A stretch of DNA of 64,000 nucleotides from Pardosa pseudoannulata (taxonomy: Eukaryota; Arthropoda; Arachnida; Araneae; Lycosidae), in the NCBI GenBank assembly GCA_032207245.1, contig JAGEOH010000226.1, forward strand, positions 1 to 64,000, written 5' to 3'. The stretch's first letter is position 1; each line of letters starts with the position of its first letter. The notes beneath the pieces were generated by a model that saw only the letters and a program-made list of their open reading frames with translations, had not been told where the DNA came from and did no database searches. Below, piece after piece: positions 1-12,240 of this stretch. The translations under genes were made by a program, and so were the position numbers.

Positions 1-126
1 GCTAACAGTGTCATATGAAAAATTAGTCATAGAAAAAATTATCAATCTCAAAAATTTTTTTCAGCCAAATGAATATATTTTAGAGGGCAGGTTATTATGG
101 ATGAATAACCTGCAATGACTGGACTG

Positions 127-166
<40 letters not shown>

Positions 167-2110
167 AAAAAAAAAAACACGGGCTATGGTAGAGATTTTA
201 GGTAACATTCCTTCATACTTTTCATTGGGTTAGGATTGGCAGTTATAATAATACATAATTATATTACAGTCGGCGTATTTAAAAGTAAGATTTTAAATAT
301 TTTAAACTTTATTTATTTCCTACAAAATTAGTAGAAAGACAAGAACAGGAACTGATGACATCAACAGTTATATGGTGTATGAACCTAGGTTACGAGAGAG
401 TGATGCGCTGGAATAGGGGGAAATTCAAGGATTATGTGAAATGCAATATATGACTATTTCAATATCTCAATAGCCTCGATAACATAAAGTTCCTTATTCT
501 GATTTCTATATGTATGTAATTGCCAGCATTGAATATTATTAAAATTAGAGTTAACTATAAAAATGCATTTATGAGTGGTTTTTTTTAACAAAAAACGCAC
601 CTGGTAAACGAACAGATCATAGAGTTCGTGGTCCAGGTGAGTTACGTTCGCTAAACAAAATACATGGTACCAGATTGATCCTCAGAAATGGACCATACGT
701 TTAATTCGCGTTCTGCTGTATTAGAGGTATTGATATTGCTGATCAGCGTCAGATAGCAGTGAATAAGTGTTACTTTTTGTATTAAATGGAGTGCAAATTA
801 TATGTGCTAGATATTTCTTAAAAGAATAAATTGTTGTGTGATTTTAATTATGTTTAACAATAAGGTGAAAATAAATTTGAAAAAAATAACATTCACCTTT
901 AACGCATATATAGATTAATAAAATTATATGGAACTTATATGGAAGTTTAGTGGGCATGACGAGTGTTTTGTTACTGAAATAAAATTTTCGTACTTTTAAT
1001 CGGGAAACGCTTTTATATCTTTTTGAACCTTAATACAGTTCTAATGTAAATTAATGTATCATGAGATTAGAATATGATTATAATACGCATATATTAGAAG
1101 AATACTTAATTGTTCATGACTTAAACTGCTCTGTGTAGAATTTACAGAGTAATATAGAAAAATAAAAATGCTTGATTAATAGAATATACAAAATTCCGCA
1201 CGGGCACATTAGCTAGTGTATTAATAAAAGGATAAGACAGATTATTTTATTAGGTGTCTCATATGAGCTTAATAAGTAGAATAAAAGATGGGTAGATCCC
1301 AGTCCAATGAAGACGGAGGATTTCCTCTTCATTGTCCGTTCGGAACAGGTATTAGCTCTCATGTAGCAGAAAAGTGGACACCCTTGGGAAAGAAGCACAT
1401 TCACTTCCAAAAGATGTGTTCCTCCTTCGATTCCTAAATATTCTCCGAAAAGTGGTTGAATCACACGAGGAGAAGGTTTCGTGTTGTAAATACTCAATCG
1501 CTCGTAGATCCCAATATTTTGTTCATTACCAGAGTTGGAATCCTTCTTTAACAAGTAATGTTCCAATTGGAGAATGAATCCCTTTGGAAAATAAATTAAT
1601 AAAAAATCTTGAAACTGCACCAGTAGCTGAACTAGAAAAGCGGACTTCCAAGTGAACTGCGATATCTGGTAAAACATTAATACGAATAAAATAGACTGCC
1701 ACATTTGACAAAAGGAATTTAGTATCAACAGATAAGTTTTGTAGTTTTTTTGCAAACTATAGAAAATCAACACAACGGAAAATCGAACTAGTAAGGTGAT
1801 TCCAAACACCACTTTTTCTCTGAGTACTTTGATGTCGTCAGAAGATTGCTGTATTCGAAAAAGACACCCTCAATAGAATGTACTTACAACCTATACACCA
1901 GTGTTCGTTACAAGGGGGAAATACAGAAAGCATATAATACTTTATATTGAGATTCAGACATTTATTCTGTACATTCATTTTCAAGTTGATCCTTGGTTAA
2001 CATATATCATAATCATCAATTATTCATGTCTTATAATTATTACAATTCTATCACACTGTTAAATTATTAATAGAGGCCTAAGTTAAGTGACTGTAAATAT
2101 TATTTTATCT
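1..2110. other. AT-rich noncoding stretch, no gene recognised
   Basis: No recognisable protein or RNA gene is seen. The sequence is AT-rich with an adenine tract near the start. A 199-codon minus-strand frame (1213-1812) is open, but its product matches nothing I know and has no family motif. Because eag exons begin at 15219 and the gene must continue upstream, this stretch is probably intron or 5' flank of eag. Confidence 0.5.
129..177 (+). repeat. Poly(A) tract
   Basis: There are 37 consecutive A (129-165), one C at 166, then 11 more A. This could be the tail of an old retroposed copy, but nothing recognisable precedes it. Confidence 0.9.
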
Positions 2111-2119
2111 TTACCTATA

Positions 2120-2490
2120 TTAAATGCACAGGGGAGCAGGCAGGTGTCGGTCAGGGTGCACGGGACGAGTTGGTGCTGGTCCTTCAGTAAATGATCAGTC
2201 AGGGATTTTCCTCCTGTGGCGCACGGTCCCATTTCTTTTGAATCCCGACTTCAACTTCTCACCTCGGTCCCAACGCCCCTTTTTCCTTCCTTGCCAATCA
2301 CTTGTTTTCTGGAAATTTTCCCACATCTGTATGCCCTTCGGGAGTGCAGGTGGCTCATTAAAGTAGCCCCTTTTGTGCAAGCCGACATTACTTTTTAGCC
2401 CCTGCTCCCATAACTCACGGTTACAGCTCTGTGCGAGCCTGACCGTTACGCTGCCATTCCGTGATCTATACCTTCTCTGCAGGGGTGTCT
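2120..2490. other. GC-richer block of unknown nature
   Basis: About 370 bp stand out by being clearly richer in G and C than the surrounding AT-rich DNA. Both strands have open frames of 60-80 codons, none of which I recognise. It could be a repeat fragment or a conserved noncoding or exonic piece. No convincing splice-site pair or family motif was found. Confidence 0.35.
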
Positions 2491-3194
2491 AAACTTGACG
2501 TGAACAATTGAAGTCCAAAATTACTTTAGAAAAATCCTCCCACAGCTGTGCATGCACGTGCAGATCACCGTGGGAAAGTACCTCGGTACAGACACATACT
2601 GGTAAACGATTCAGTTTTATTTCAAACATTTTAAAGTAATAAATTCTGTACAGAAAATCTATAAAGTATATAAAAGATATCAAAAATACTTAATCTTTTC
2701 AGTTTGTCTAACTAATAATTTTCGTAATCCATCCCTGATACACCAGAGTGAATGGGTGCAAACACTTTAAGCAGTTGAAATGGAATGAAAGCCGAGAAAA
2801 GCACAGCCTTTAATTTATACATAGAAACTCTAAAGAAGAGAATAGGAGTGTCCATTCTGAGCAACACAGAGGTACATGGAGCAACATATATGACTTTGTA
2901 TTCCATGTATTTATAGAAACAAACTTGAATATTTCGAAAGGAATAGTCATATTGTTCAAGATTTAAGGTAGAATCAAATGGGGGGGGGGGGAATTGCCAT
3001 AATCATTGTCATGGGCACGGTGATTTTCCAAAAGCTTCAATATCCTGTAAAGAAACTGACAAAAATATTTTGGTAAGAAGAATTAAAGTGGAAAGAATTT
3101 TAAGTATAACGCCATTGGATTGTCTTGTACTACAGTGAGTTATTTATAGAAAAGTGTAATTGAGTCTACAGTTAGAAAGAGTCTAAAGGATTTG

Positions 3195-3355
3195 GATGAT
3201 TTGGAGCGCTACAATCTACTGTTTTACTGCACGAAGGCCAATGAGACCGGAACTTACTGCTAAAAGCGGATTCCAAATAGTTATGAACAGAATTGGGATT
3301 CGAACCCATGAATCGGAAAGAAGCGCACTACCCATTCTACTTCTGTTGAGCTATT
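3195..3355 (-). mobile_element. tRNA-derived SINE, minus orientation
   Basis: Read on the minus strand, this repeats the layout of the intact SINE at 6905-7085: a degenerate tRNA-like head with a B-box-like GGTTCGAAT core (seen on + as attcgaaccc near 3298), then the same body segments including the 'agcagtaggtcccggtctc'-like and 'gtagcgctccaaa' motifs. Point differences are numerous, so it is an older copy. Confidence 0.8.
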
Positions 3356-3440
3356 ATAATAGGAAAATTAGAACTGCAAACATAAAGGATAGAATCAAAT
3401 AAATACAAGAGAATTGGTATGATTTTCAATGGCTGTATCT

Positions 3441-3442
<2 letters not shown>

Positions 3443-3519
<77 letters not shown>
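3443..3519. repeat. (TA)n microsatellite
   Basis: A pure TA dinucleotide run of about 38 units. It creates an artefactual Ile-Tyr open frame on the minus strand. Confidence 0.97.
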
Positions 3520-3521
<2 letters not shown>

Positions 3522-4107
3522 AAATAGTAGTCTGTATATTATGTAAAAAAAGATCCTGTTCTAAAAGATTTAAAGTGAAATGAAATAAGTGCAGGAGAAG
3601 TGTCATATTCTGCGTTGGGTGTATGAGAATCTTAAGCTGCTCCAGTTTCACTATCACTTAAGCTGTACAGTTTGACCTTGGGAAGTCCTAATTGAATGAT
3701 ACATAGTATGAGTCCGTATTTCTTCAATTCACCCTCTATAGCAACAATTGCTGCGCAGTTAATCCACAGTTCCGTCTGATCTTCCGATGCTTGAAAAAAA
3801 GAAGCTTTTTGTTGCTTTTATTGAAACTTTTTTGTGCTTTAGATTAGACAAAATATGTATCTTTAAAATCAGATAAAAACTAATGTTGTATATGGAATGC
3901 TAACTCAACTGAAAATTATTAAACTTGATTCGTCTATGTTCTGAAAAAAATGAAGACACCTCAGATAAGCATTGAGAAAGAATTCTCAAAGTGAGGATGG
4001 TTATGTACTCAAAAGATTTCATGTTTTTAATCGGGTTTTGGAGTTTATTTTTGTTTGCTTTATTAACCGTCCCCATTCAACGAAACCGCTATCAGTTCAG
4101 TTGGCCG

Positions 4108-4162
4108 ATTGGAATCCCACTGTTCGTCATGAGCCCTCGTGTTGCAAAAAGTAGACTCCAAC
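4108..4162 (+). mobile_element. SINE fragment
   Basis: Contains 'ggaatcccactg' followed by 'agccctcgtgttgcaaaaagtaga', the post-B-box and 3' body of the SINE family seen intact at 6905-7085. The middle of the element is missing. Confidence 0.55.
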
Positions 4163-4524
4163 GGTGCAGATTAACTGATACAATGTCTCTATAGGAATAG
4201 GCATAAATTGAATTGTAAAGGATATCCCAGACAACAAATGCTTCCAATTGTCGATCCTCTTAAATGGCCGTGTGTTTAATATTTTTGAAATCTGTAATAG
4301 ACGCAGCGAAAAGTGCAGAGCTGTTGTTATCATTCTTACGTGTAATCCGATGTGTAAAGACTTAGAAATGCAAAGATCGATCAACAGATATCAAATGTTT
4401 ATCCCCTCTCTCTTTAGTAATGGAAGGATTATTTTACCAAATATTCTGCAAGAATAAAGAAAATTAGAGTTTGGATGTAATCATATACTAAGCAATATAT
4501 TAGACAGCGGCAACTTACTCCCTC

Positions 4525-4560
4525 AACTGGCCGAACGATGGCCGATTGGTTAGGATTGGT
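4525..4560 (+). mobile_element. SINE head fragment
   Basis: The piece 'gccgaacgatggccg' plus 'ttggttagg' is nearly identical to the first 25 bp (A-box region) of the SINE at 6905. It then diverges at once, so only the tRNA-like head is present. Confidence 0.6.
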
Positions 4561-4767
4561 AAATGACTGGTTAGAAGAAAATAAGGAATAGTTTATTGTA
4601 CTTTTCTGAAAGCGAATACTAAATTTCTTGATGGAAAACCAAGGAAATACCTATGATGTCATGAATTGTAGGAAAGCCGCACTGGGGTTTTACAAATATA
4701 AAAGGACTGTCTCTCGGCCACAAAGATAGTTCCAGCCAAGACCATTTCCGACAGGGGTTTGGTACTT

Positions 4768-4860
4768 TTAGGCTGATGGTACCTGGACCTACTGCTTAAC
4801 GATTATGCCCACAAAAGGATTCGAATCTAGAAAGCCATTTGGTCATCGTCCGGATTACGG
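4768..4860 (-). mobile_element. Truncated SINE, minus orientation
   Basis: On the minus strand it reads a decayed A box (gaccaaatgg), a B-box-like ATTCGAATCC and a 'taagcagtagg' body motif. It matches the head and middle of the family copy at 6905-7085. Confidence 0.55.
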
Positions 4861-5884
4861 CAGTGGGCAGTCATTCATTTTGGTTTACATTGATGGTTTA
4901 TTGACGATGTCGGAAAATATTTGATCTATACAAATTCATATGTAGTTAAACATATTTGAGACAAATTCTATTACCTGTGTTAGATAAAATGTAAAATTAA
5001 GTTTTAAATATTAATATTTCTTAGAAAATATAATAAGAATGCTATAAAAAAGTGTAACATAAAAACATTTGTCAAAAGCGAAAAATTATTGGTCCAATCT
5101 TTACGCCTCAGTTTGGCGAATCTTTGAATTTGGAAATTAAAAAAATTCGTTTTAATGCATGAGCCTTTTCCTAACAATACATTCATCCAACTGCTAAGAT
5201 GGGCAAAGCATCCACATATTTTTGAACGATTTGCCTTATAAAATTGCTCAATCTATTAATATCCGTTTCTGGCTTAGATGTTTGTAGTCTCGTGTAGCCA
5301 GAAAATATATTGTGGTACAAACCAAACCACCGAATTTATATGAAGGACTATCTTAAATAGAAGTTATTGGGTAATGCATAAAGGGAAATTGAAACAATTT
5401 TGATATGGCAGCTCGTCATCATGAGTGATAGTCTGTCATTTTAAACCGCATAAGATACCATTTACGAAAAATATTAACGTCGTGATAAGAGATTTATTTC
5501 GTATCGTATGTAAACGGAAATTATGATAGATGAAGCTATTTGTCACGAAATATCTTAAAATGTCGATGCAAATGACAAAATAACAAATTATAGCAAATTC
5601 TCAAAAATTTGATAGATTGTTTACACGACTGCCACAGATATACTCGAGGAGAAAAAACACGCTCTGAGAATGCATAAAAATTCATGACATCCAATAAAAT
5701 AAAAATAAACAACTATTCATTTAATTTTAGTTTACTATTAGCTTTGCCAAGATAAAAAAAATGGAAGAAATGAATTAGTTTTGGACGTTAAGTAGACCTA
5801 TTTGCTCCATATATTTGATTGGCTTTTGAGCGGCACCACTCACTTATCATGATTTTCTAATGACAAGCCGAACAAGTACTGCGT

Positions 5885-5962
5885 TGCTCTTCAATACCAC
5901 TACTGTTCGTCAAATAGATTTAAGTAGTAGGTCCCAGTCTCAAAAAGTAGACCTCAAACATC
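5885..5962 (+). mobile_element. SINE body fragment
   Basis: Carries 'aagtagtaggtcccagtctc' and 'aaaaagtagacc', the body of the same SINE family. The head is degenerate. Confidence 0.55.
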
Positions 5963-6839
5963 CCCACTCTTCCCAGCTGTTTGGATTGGATATTAATAGG
6001 TGGTCCCATTATGGTGACATTTCAACTTGAATGTACGACGATCCATTCGTTGAATATTTCACTAATTTGTACCAGTTTTGCAGATGTTCTCTTACCACAT
6101 TAGTTAAATAACATGAGGAGTATGTGTGAGGTCACTCGCAGTGTGCAGACGTGTCGCTTTAAAATCTCTGACAAATCCTACTGATTTTTCCCCCAATAAT
6201 GGTGGGAATATTCATCTTTCTCATCCGTTCCCGTAAACATGAATTGATGACGAACTACATGATTCTCTACTGTTGATCCAAATGAGGTCAGTTTTTACTT
6301 TGTTGATTTTTATGATCTTCTCGATGACAGTAATCAGGACGTATTCTTTCTTTGATTATTTTGAGATGTCAGTGAAACAGCATAATGTAAGATTTATTGC
6401 AACCAGCAACAATACTCTTAAAGTATGGCCTGCAAAACAGAAGAAGCTCTTAGACCAGCACTGACTCCGGGAAGTACCGGACATGTATATTTATAACTAC
6501 TATATAACAGAATTGTCATTAATTATCTCAAAAATGGAAAATGATATTTTTTTTTGTTTATTTCACAGACATGGGAAAATAACAGAAATTAAAAAATATT
6601 TGAAAAAACATCTTTTCAAATTAAGGGTTAAGCCTTCTTTGTGCTCTACTGCTTCCGGAATTGTTGGCTTCTAATCAAAAACAATTTCAAGTTTTCTTTG
6701 AGATCACAAAAATTGTAACCAATATATTCAGAATTTGAATTCACTATCTAAACAACTCCCAACACAGTATAGTAGAAACTTAATTAAAATTACTACTGAT
6801 TCTGACGGTGCCTTCCTCAAAACTACTTAGTTAAAAAAA

Positions 6840-7540
6840 TACCTGCCAGATCTTTGGATATAAAATCGGCTAAGCCTGTTAAGTTCGTTATCCGTAGTCT
6901 CCCCGCCGAACGATGGCCGAATGGTTAGGGTGCTGGCCTTCGGAACCGGAGTTCGTGGGTTCGAATCCCACAGTGGCATGGATGTTCGTAGCCGTTCGGA
7001 GTCGGCTTTAAGCAGTAGGTCCCGGTCTCATTAGCCCTCGTGTGCAAAAAGTAGACCGTAGCGCTCCAAACCAAACCAAACCAAACCGTAGTCTCCCCCT
7101 CTTGACCGATTGAGGATGCGTTGCGTATTCATAATATTGAACTTATTAAGGTCGCTTACCTAAAATAATAATCGTAATATTCCTCAGTCATCTGAAGCTG
7201 CGAAGTTTTCTAATAAATTAGGTGGACCTAAAAAAACTTCTAATATTAAGAATTTCAATCAGAATGTTTCAAAAAATTGTGATACTCATACGAAAACTTA
7301 GTCTCAAAATCCAATTAAAGATAAATCTAATTCGAATCACATTTCCGATTCTGCTTCTATTTTTGAATTACTGAATTCAATTACGAAATTAATGACTGAA
7401 TTTGATATTTCTGATATTATAGATATGTTTAAAAATATCGCTTATATTACGAAATATTCTAATGACACTTCTAAAATGTACGATACCTTTGAACTTGTTT
7501 CTAACACCTTTAATACTGAGGACACTAATGTTGAATAGTG
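6840..7540 (+). pseudogene. Non-LTR retrotransposon ORF1 (gag-like) remnant
   Basis: Conceptual translation on + gives a degraded ORF1 resembling Jockey-type elements. A 'KPVKFVIRSLP' strand (the typical VV/VIRGLP motif that precedes the RNA-binding part of these proteins) is interrupted by the SINE at 6905-7085. After it, with stops and frameshifts, comes an Asn/Ser-rich C-terminal part ending in a stop near 7537. Start codon and zinc knuckles are not seen. The family call rests on the short motif and the composition, so it is tentative. Confidence 0.5.
6905..7085 (+). mobile_element. Intact tRNA-derived SINE with 13-bp target-site duplication
   Basis: A 181-bp element. The A box TGGCCGAATGG lies at 6914-6924 and the B box GGTTCGAATCC at 6958-6968, spaced as in a class-I tRNA promoter for RNA polymerase III. 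The body continues with 'gtagccgttcggagtcggc', 'agcagtaggtcccggtctc' and 'agccctcgtgtgcaaaaag', and ends in a (CCAAA)n tail. A perfect 13-bp direct repeat, ccgtagtctcccc, flanks it at 6892-6904 and 7086-7098. That marks insertion by LINE machinery and a fairly recent age. It interrupts the ORF1 remnant. Confidence 0.93.
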
Positions 7541-8994
7541 ATTCACAGGGTGCCTCACTTCTAATTTTATTTTTTCACATTTTTAATTACGTCTCATTTT
7601 TAATAACTGTTAAAGATTTTTTTAATAATTTCTTAATATTTCTGATTTACCTTATAATATTTCGTGCTAAATGACGATGTCTATTCATACTCTTTGCATT
7701 AAGCAACGGCCGCTTGTTCTGTCCCGCTTTTTTGGTTTGGGGGGTTTTAACCCTATAAACTTCTTAATTTTTTTAATATTAGGTTCCTCTCCTAAATTTT
7801 ATCATTCTACATGTAAATTGTTAATTTTTTTAAATTCTGATCAGCAGATCACAAAATTTAAACATTTAAATCAAAAATAGGCTTAGGCTTCTCCCACTAC
7901 TGTTTCGACAAATTTGATTGGTGTTTCGCCTGGATCCATTTTAGGATTCTGAGCGATTTTCCATTACATTTGTTCGCATTTGTATTATATTTACACTTTT
8001 TTTTTATCAATATCTTAACTCATTTAACCCCAAATATTTTCATATTTACTCCCAATTTAATGTTTTCATTTTTCTTTTGTTTATTTTATTCTTATGTAAA
8101 TGGCATCTTGATTACTCCTATTAAGAACAGGTGCTCTGAAAATCCCCATATACGGAGAAGAGCTATTATCGGGGAGTTGTAATCCGGTTTCGGTTTTCAG
8201 TTCAACAACAGAACAATTTCTCAACTTGTAAAATGTTGAGATAAAATTATTAGATTGGAAGATCCAACCACAGCCTTAAAGACATCCTGCAGGCTATAGG
8301 GTGTTACTATGCCACCAAATTGCTTATTACGAATCTCACCCGGGATCTGGTAGCACTTGAAGCTTTCTAACCACGGGAATATTTAAAGCTAGTCCAATAT
8401 TTTTAAATATTTTACAACATGCACTTGATGGTATTTGACCTTCATATGTTATTCTAATCTGTTTTGTGATTACGTATCCCTTTGAACTAATAAACACCTT
8501 TGTCCTTAGTCAATAGTACTCAAAAAGAAACACTTGACAAAAATTTGAATGCATAAAAAACAAGATCTAGAAGAAGAGCATTGCTCAAAAATCCTTCTAA
8601 TTAAAAAATATTAGGTCTGATATAAAACAATGTCATTTCAGTATATGTTTAAACACATTTTAAACAATAGATTGTGTAGAATAACATTGCCAGAATATTC
8701 AAATAAAAATATCCATGACTATCAAATTTAGGTTTACTCTGTGTATGCAAAATAAAATTAATATATTCTAATATTAAAAATTGCCACTTAAGCTTAAAAT
8801 CAAATAACTACTTTTACTACTTTAAAAAATATGCGTTATAGAAAATATTTAGTATTAATTTATCAAAGGTAAAGGAACGACAGTATCATATATCGTTTAT
8901 CCATACCCCCATTTTTCCAACCACATAAGAAAAAATCATAATAAATACTGTTCTGTTCTTCTGTATAATCTTTAACAAAATATAAAGATATGTA
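7541..8994. other. AT-rich noncoding stretch
   Basis: After the ORF1 remnant the DNA becomes T-rich, with short hydrophobic open frames that look like chance. It may include 3' sequence of the same decayed non-LTR element, but I see no endonuclease or reverse-transcriptase motif. Confidence 0.5.
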
Positions 8995-9740
8995 CACTCA
9001 AGAGCCAAAACATTATGACCCCCTGTCAATAACGAGTTGGCGCACAACACAGATTCAACCCGCACAAGTCCTTGGTAGATGGATTGGCCCAGATGTTCAA
9101 GCAACGGTTACGCGAATGACATCCCAAATGGGTTCTATCGGATTGAGATCCGGTGAGTTAGGCGGCCAGGACATTAACTGGAATTCAGCATCCTGTTCCC
9201 GTAACCACTCCAACACAGTTTTCGCCATTGTCCTGTTGGAACATTCCATTTCCGGCTGGAAAAACAGAGGCCATGTAAAGGTGCAACTGGTCCGGCATGA
9301 TGTTCAGATACCCGAGTCCCAGAGATTCCCAAGAGAACGTCCTCCAAAGCATAATACCGTCCCCACCGGCCTGTGTAAGACGGCGTATCCTGACATGACC
9401 ATCGGCGTGATCATTTGACCAGGCACACGTGTGGGACGTTTGCTGTGTAGCCCCATATCCAACTGTGTCCGCTCCGATACTATTCTATTTGGCCGTTGTC
9501 AGCCGAGCCACTGTACTTCATGAGGCGAGATAGACCTTTTGCTTTGATAGCGTGTGGACGTCCAGTGCTGGTTTCACTAACAACTCACGAGTCGGGCAGT
9601 TTCGGAAATACTTGTTCCGAGCCCTCTATCAAAATCGGTTCGATCACACAGAAGTAAGGGAAAGAATCAGCAGCAGTTCCACCTGATCCCGTGCCTTCCA
9701 CGTCATCGAGGCAACACATTACTGGTCACTGTGCAATGAG
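8995..9740 (-). mobile_element. Tc1/mariner-type transposon relic
   Basis: The left end starts right after a TA dinucleotide (8993-8994) with cactcaagagccaaaacatt, a terminal sequence typical of Tc1-like elements. On the minus strand, rc of about 9110-9160 encodes a PPNSPDLNPIEPIWD-like stretch, the third acidic residue region of the DD34E transposase. Upstream in the same sense are remnants around the second aspartate ('FQQDN' near 9240) and WT..W-type residues. Frameshifts and stops are frequent and no matching right terminal repeat is visible near 9740, so the copy is dead and probably 5'-decayed. Confidence 0.8.
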
Positions 9741-11520
9741 AACAAAGATGTAAAAAGTTATTTCAAACCTAACTAGATATAACCTGTGTCAAACTTAAAA
9801 TATATTTCAATAGTAAATTAATAAAAAATCGAAATTTATTGTGTAAAAACATAATTTTAAATATACCCCACCTGACTCTTGCAAAAATCAAAAGTCTTAA
9901 AATATTTAAATTTTCTAAAGTATCTGTAGAGCAAATTTTTAGTTTTTAACTTTTCTAAATCTCTTTTTAATTTCTACTTTATGGATTTTATGGAATGTCC
10001 TCACTATCTTCTTTTAAATTTTTTGACAGGCAGTAAGTTTTGTGAAAGCTTCTACAGCCTTTCTCAGTAGGGATATTTTCCGACAACCGGCTATAAATGT
10101 CCAATATCTTAACAAAAATATTATTCCTAAAAATTAAAAAAAATAATTCCTTTTATACTCCCAGATAGTAATAAACAATATATATTTATTTGATAACTAG
10201 CATATATCCCGTTATATGGCGGAATCAGTAAATTTTTCATTTTCTAGAATTATAAAGTACTTTATGAGGCAGGTAAAAAAAATGGTTTGTTTTTTGGCTG
10301 AGAATTATCAGGTACACGCTCAATAATTTGTTTATCTTCATATTCTTCTAAAGTCTCCCGATACTGGGAAAGCAGTTTAGAATTCCGTTGAATTTATTTC
10401 GAAAGATAATTCAAAGAGCTACATCGAAATGATCATTTTTTTGCCAGAGTAATGAATGGAACTCTCACCCCGGTAGGCATGGTCCGAGCCCTCTAATCCA
10501 GAGATTTCTTTCAATAAACACAAAAATCAAGGCGAGCAGAAAAATGAACAGCTAAAAGGTGAAAAAAAATCATGTTTTCTATACTTAAACTTTCTTCTCG
10601 TCTATTTTTATGTGTTTTTTTTAAAAAAAATGTTTATGTGAACAGGGATATCCGTACAAAATACGTGAATTTAATATAATAAAAATAATAAAACAACTTT
10701 AGGAATAAGAATTTTTTTAAAGCCGAAAATATTAAATGAATTAGATATTTCTAAAAATTTGGCAGCGTCGAGGACAGAAACGTTAACGCAGACACTGTGC
10801 GGGGAAGAAACTAAATAGAGTATGTGATAGAATGGACAGCAGATTATTTAGTGGTATATATGAATGACTTCCAAAATTATCTCCTGCTTTTAACAGGGGA
10901 GAATAATAGCATTAAACGTTCAAAAAGTGATGATGGGGCTAAGTCAGACAGATGGCTATTATTATATAGGGAATGCTTAAAATCTAAAATTGTAGAAATT
11001 AAAATAGAGCTCAGTACCACTTGTATTTATACCGAAAGGTATACATGGGATGAATAAGTAATAAATATTTACAACCACCCACATATATATTAGCAAATAA
11101 ACTATTTTACAAATTAAAGATTGGATCCTTTTGTATATAACTAAACAAAACACATCATTCATCATTAATCTTCAGTCACTTTTGAAAAAGGTTATATCGA
11201 ACTGAAAATAAGCTACACATCAAACACATCAAAACTAAACTATGAAATGTAAACAAACATGGGCGATGATTTGGCTACATTTCTTAGAAAAGAAAAACAG
11301 TTATTTGGAAGAGAGAATATTATAATAATAACCTAAGTTATATGTCCTTCTGTCCTCGAATTTATGAAGGGATAGAGGCATCCATATTGGATTCTTGATG
11401 AGCAAAATCAAAAGCGAGTAAAGTTTAAATCGAATAATTTTTTGTCTGCATATTTCTAAAAGGGAACAACATTTATTAAATATCATTTTTTTTACCTGCC
11501 TCATTGGCTGATCCCGTAAT
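9741..11520. other. AT-rich noncoding stretch, nothing recognised
   Basis: Only short chance frames and homopolymer-rich DNA are seen. No splice-flanked segment encodes a PAS-domain exon of eag here. Confidence 0.5.
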
Positions 11521-12240
11521 ATGACGGGTTATATGCTCTGAGCAATAATTGTCTCAGGATTTTACCTGATACTGAAGTTGCAAGAAATAAAATTATTGAC
11601 TTGATTAAAATTTATAATATCGAAGCCTTCTCGTATGCTAATAAATTTGTAAAATCTTTCGAAGTTGTAATAAAAAGCTTACCACTAGATCCTATTGAAG
11701 ATATTAATGAATCTAAACTTTGAAGTACTTAAAATATCTCAATTCACTAGCAGAAAAGGTGAAAAATCTAACAAATTGAACTTGGCTCAAACTCTAATAG
11801 TTTGAAAATTATGGATATCAAAAGTCATAAATATATTATGATTAAAGTCGAAGTAATAGTGTCCTCCCCCCCCCCCGTTGAGTGTCATATTGTGCCGAAA
11901 ATTATCCCATACAAGTGGGGATTCTGATTTTATAAAATGCCGGCTAGTTATAAAGGCTGGGAGTAGTTTCCTTAACTCTTTAATAGAGAAAACTTCTTGA
12001 GAATAAAAATAAAAACTTCTGCTTCTACTTTTAAAAATGTTACCCCCAAACTGAAAATTGTTATGCAACCTCCAAAAGAAATAGTTGAATTTAGTAAAAT
12101 TCTTCATGAAATTAAAAACTTGTCCTCATTGGACCAACAGAATTATGCAAGCAACTCAAAATAACGGTTGATCGTCTCGCTCTTATTTTGGACTTCTATT
12201 CAAAGTTTCCATCAATTTCTCTCCCTGCAGAAATGTATGA
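11520..12240 (+). pseudogene. Second non-LTR ORF1 (gag-like) remnant
   Basis: On + the translation reads 'NIEAFSYANKFVKSFEVVIK' and then 'SLPLDPIEDINESKL', the same kind of (F/V)VI.(G/S)LP motif as the remnant at 6840-7540 and typical of Jockey-like ORF1 proteins. Frameshifts and stops follow. A degenerate C..C zinc-knuckle-like piece sits near 11880, next to a poly(C) run at about 11868-11877. The protein is not functional. Whether it belongs to the same subfamily as the upstream remnant needs an alignment. Confidence 0.5.

Noticed and set aside
1213..1812. 199-codon minus-strand open frame
   Set aside because: It is the longest frame in the first 8 kb, but it has no recognisable domain, no splice or promoter context and an AT-driven composition. 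I cannot support it as a gene. A protein profile search would decide.
3442..3657. Minus-strand frame encoding an Ile-Tyr repeat
   Set aside because: It is produced by the (TA)n microsatellite.
6905..6976. tRNA gene
   Set aside because: The A and B boxes look like a tRNA, but the sequence does not fold into a full cloverleaf and continues into a SINE body with a (CCAAA)n tail and target duplication. It is a SINE head.
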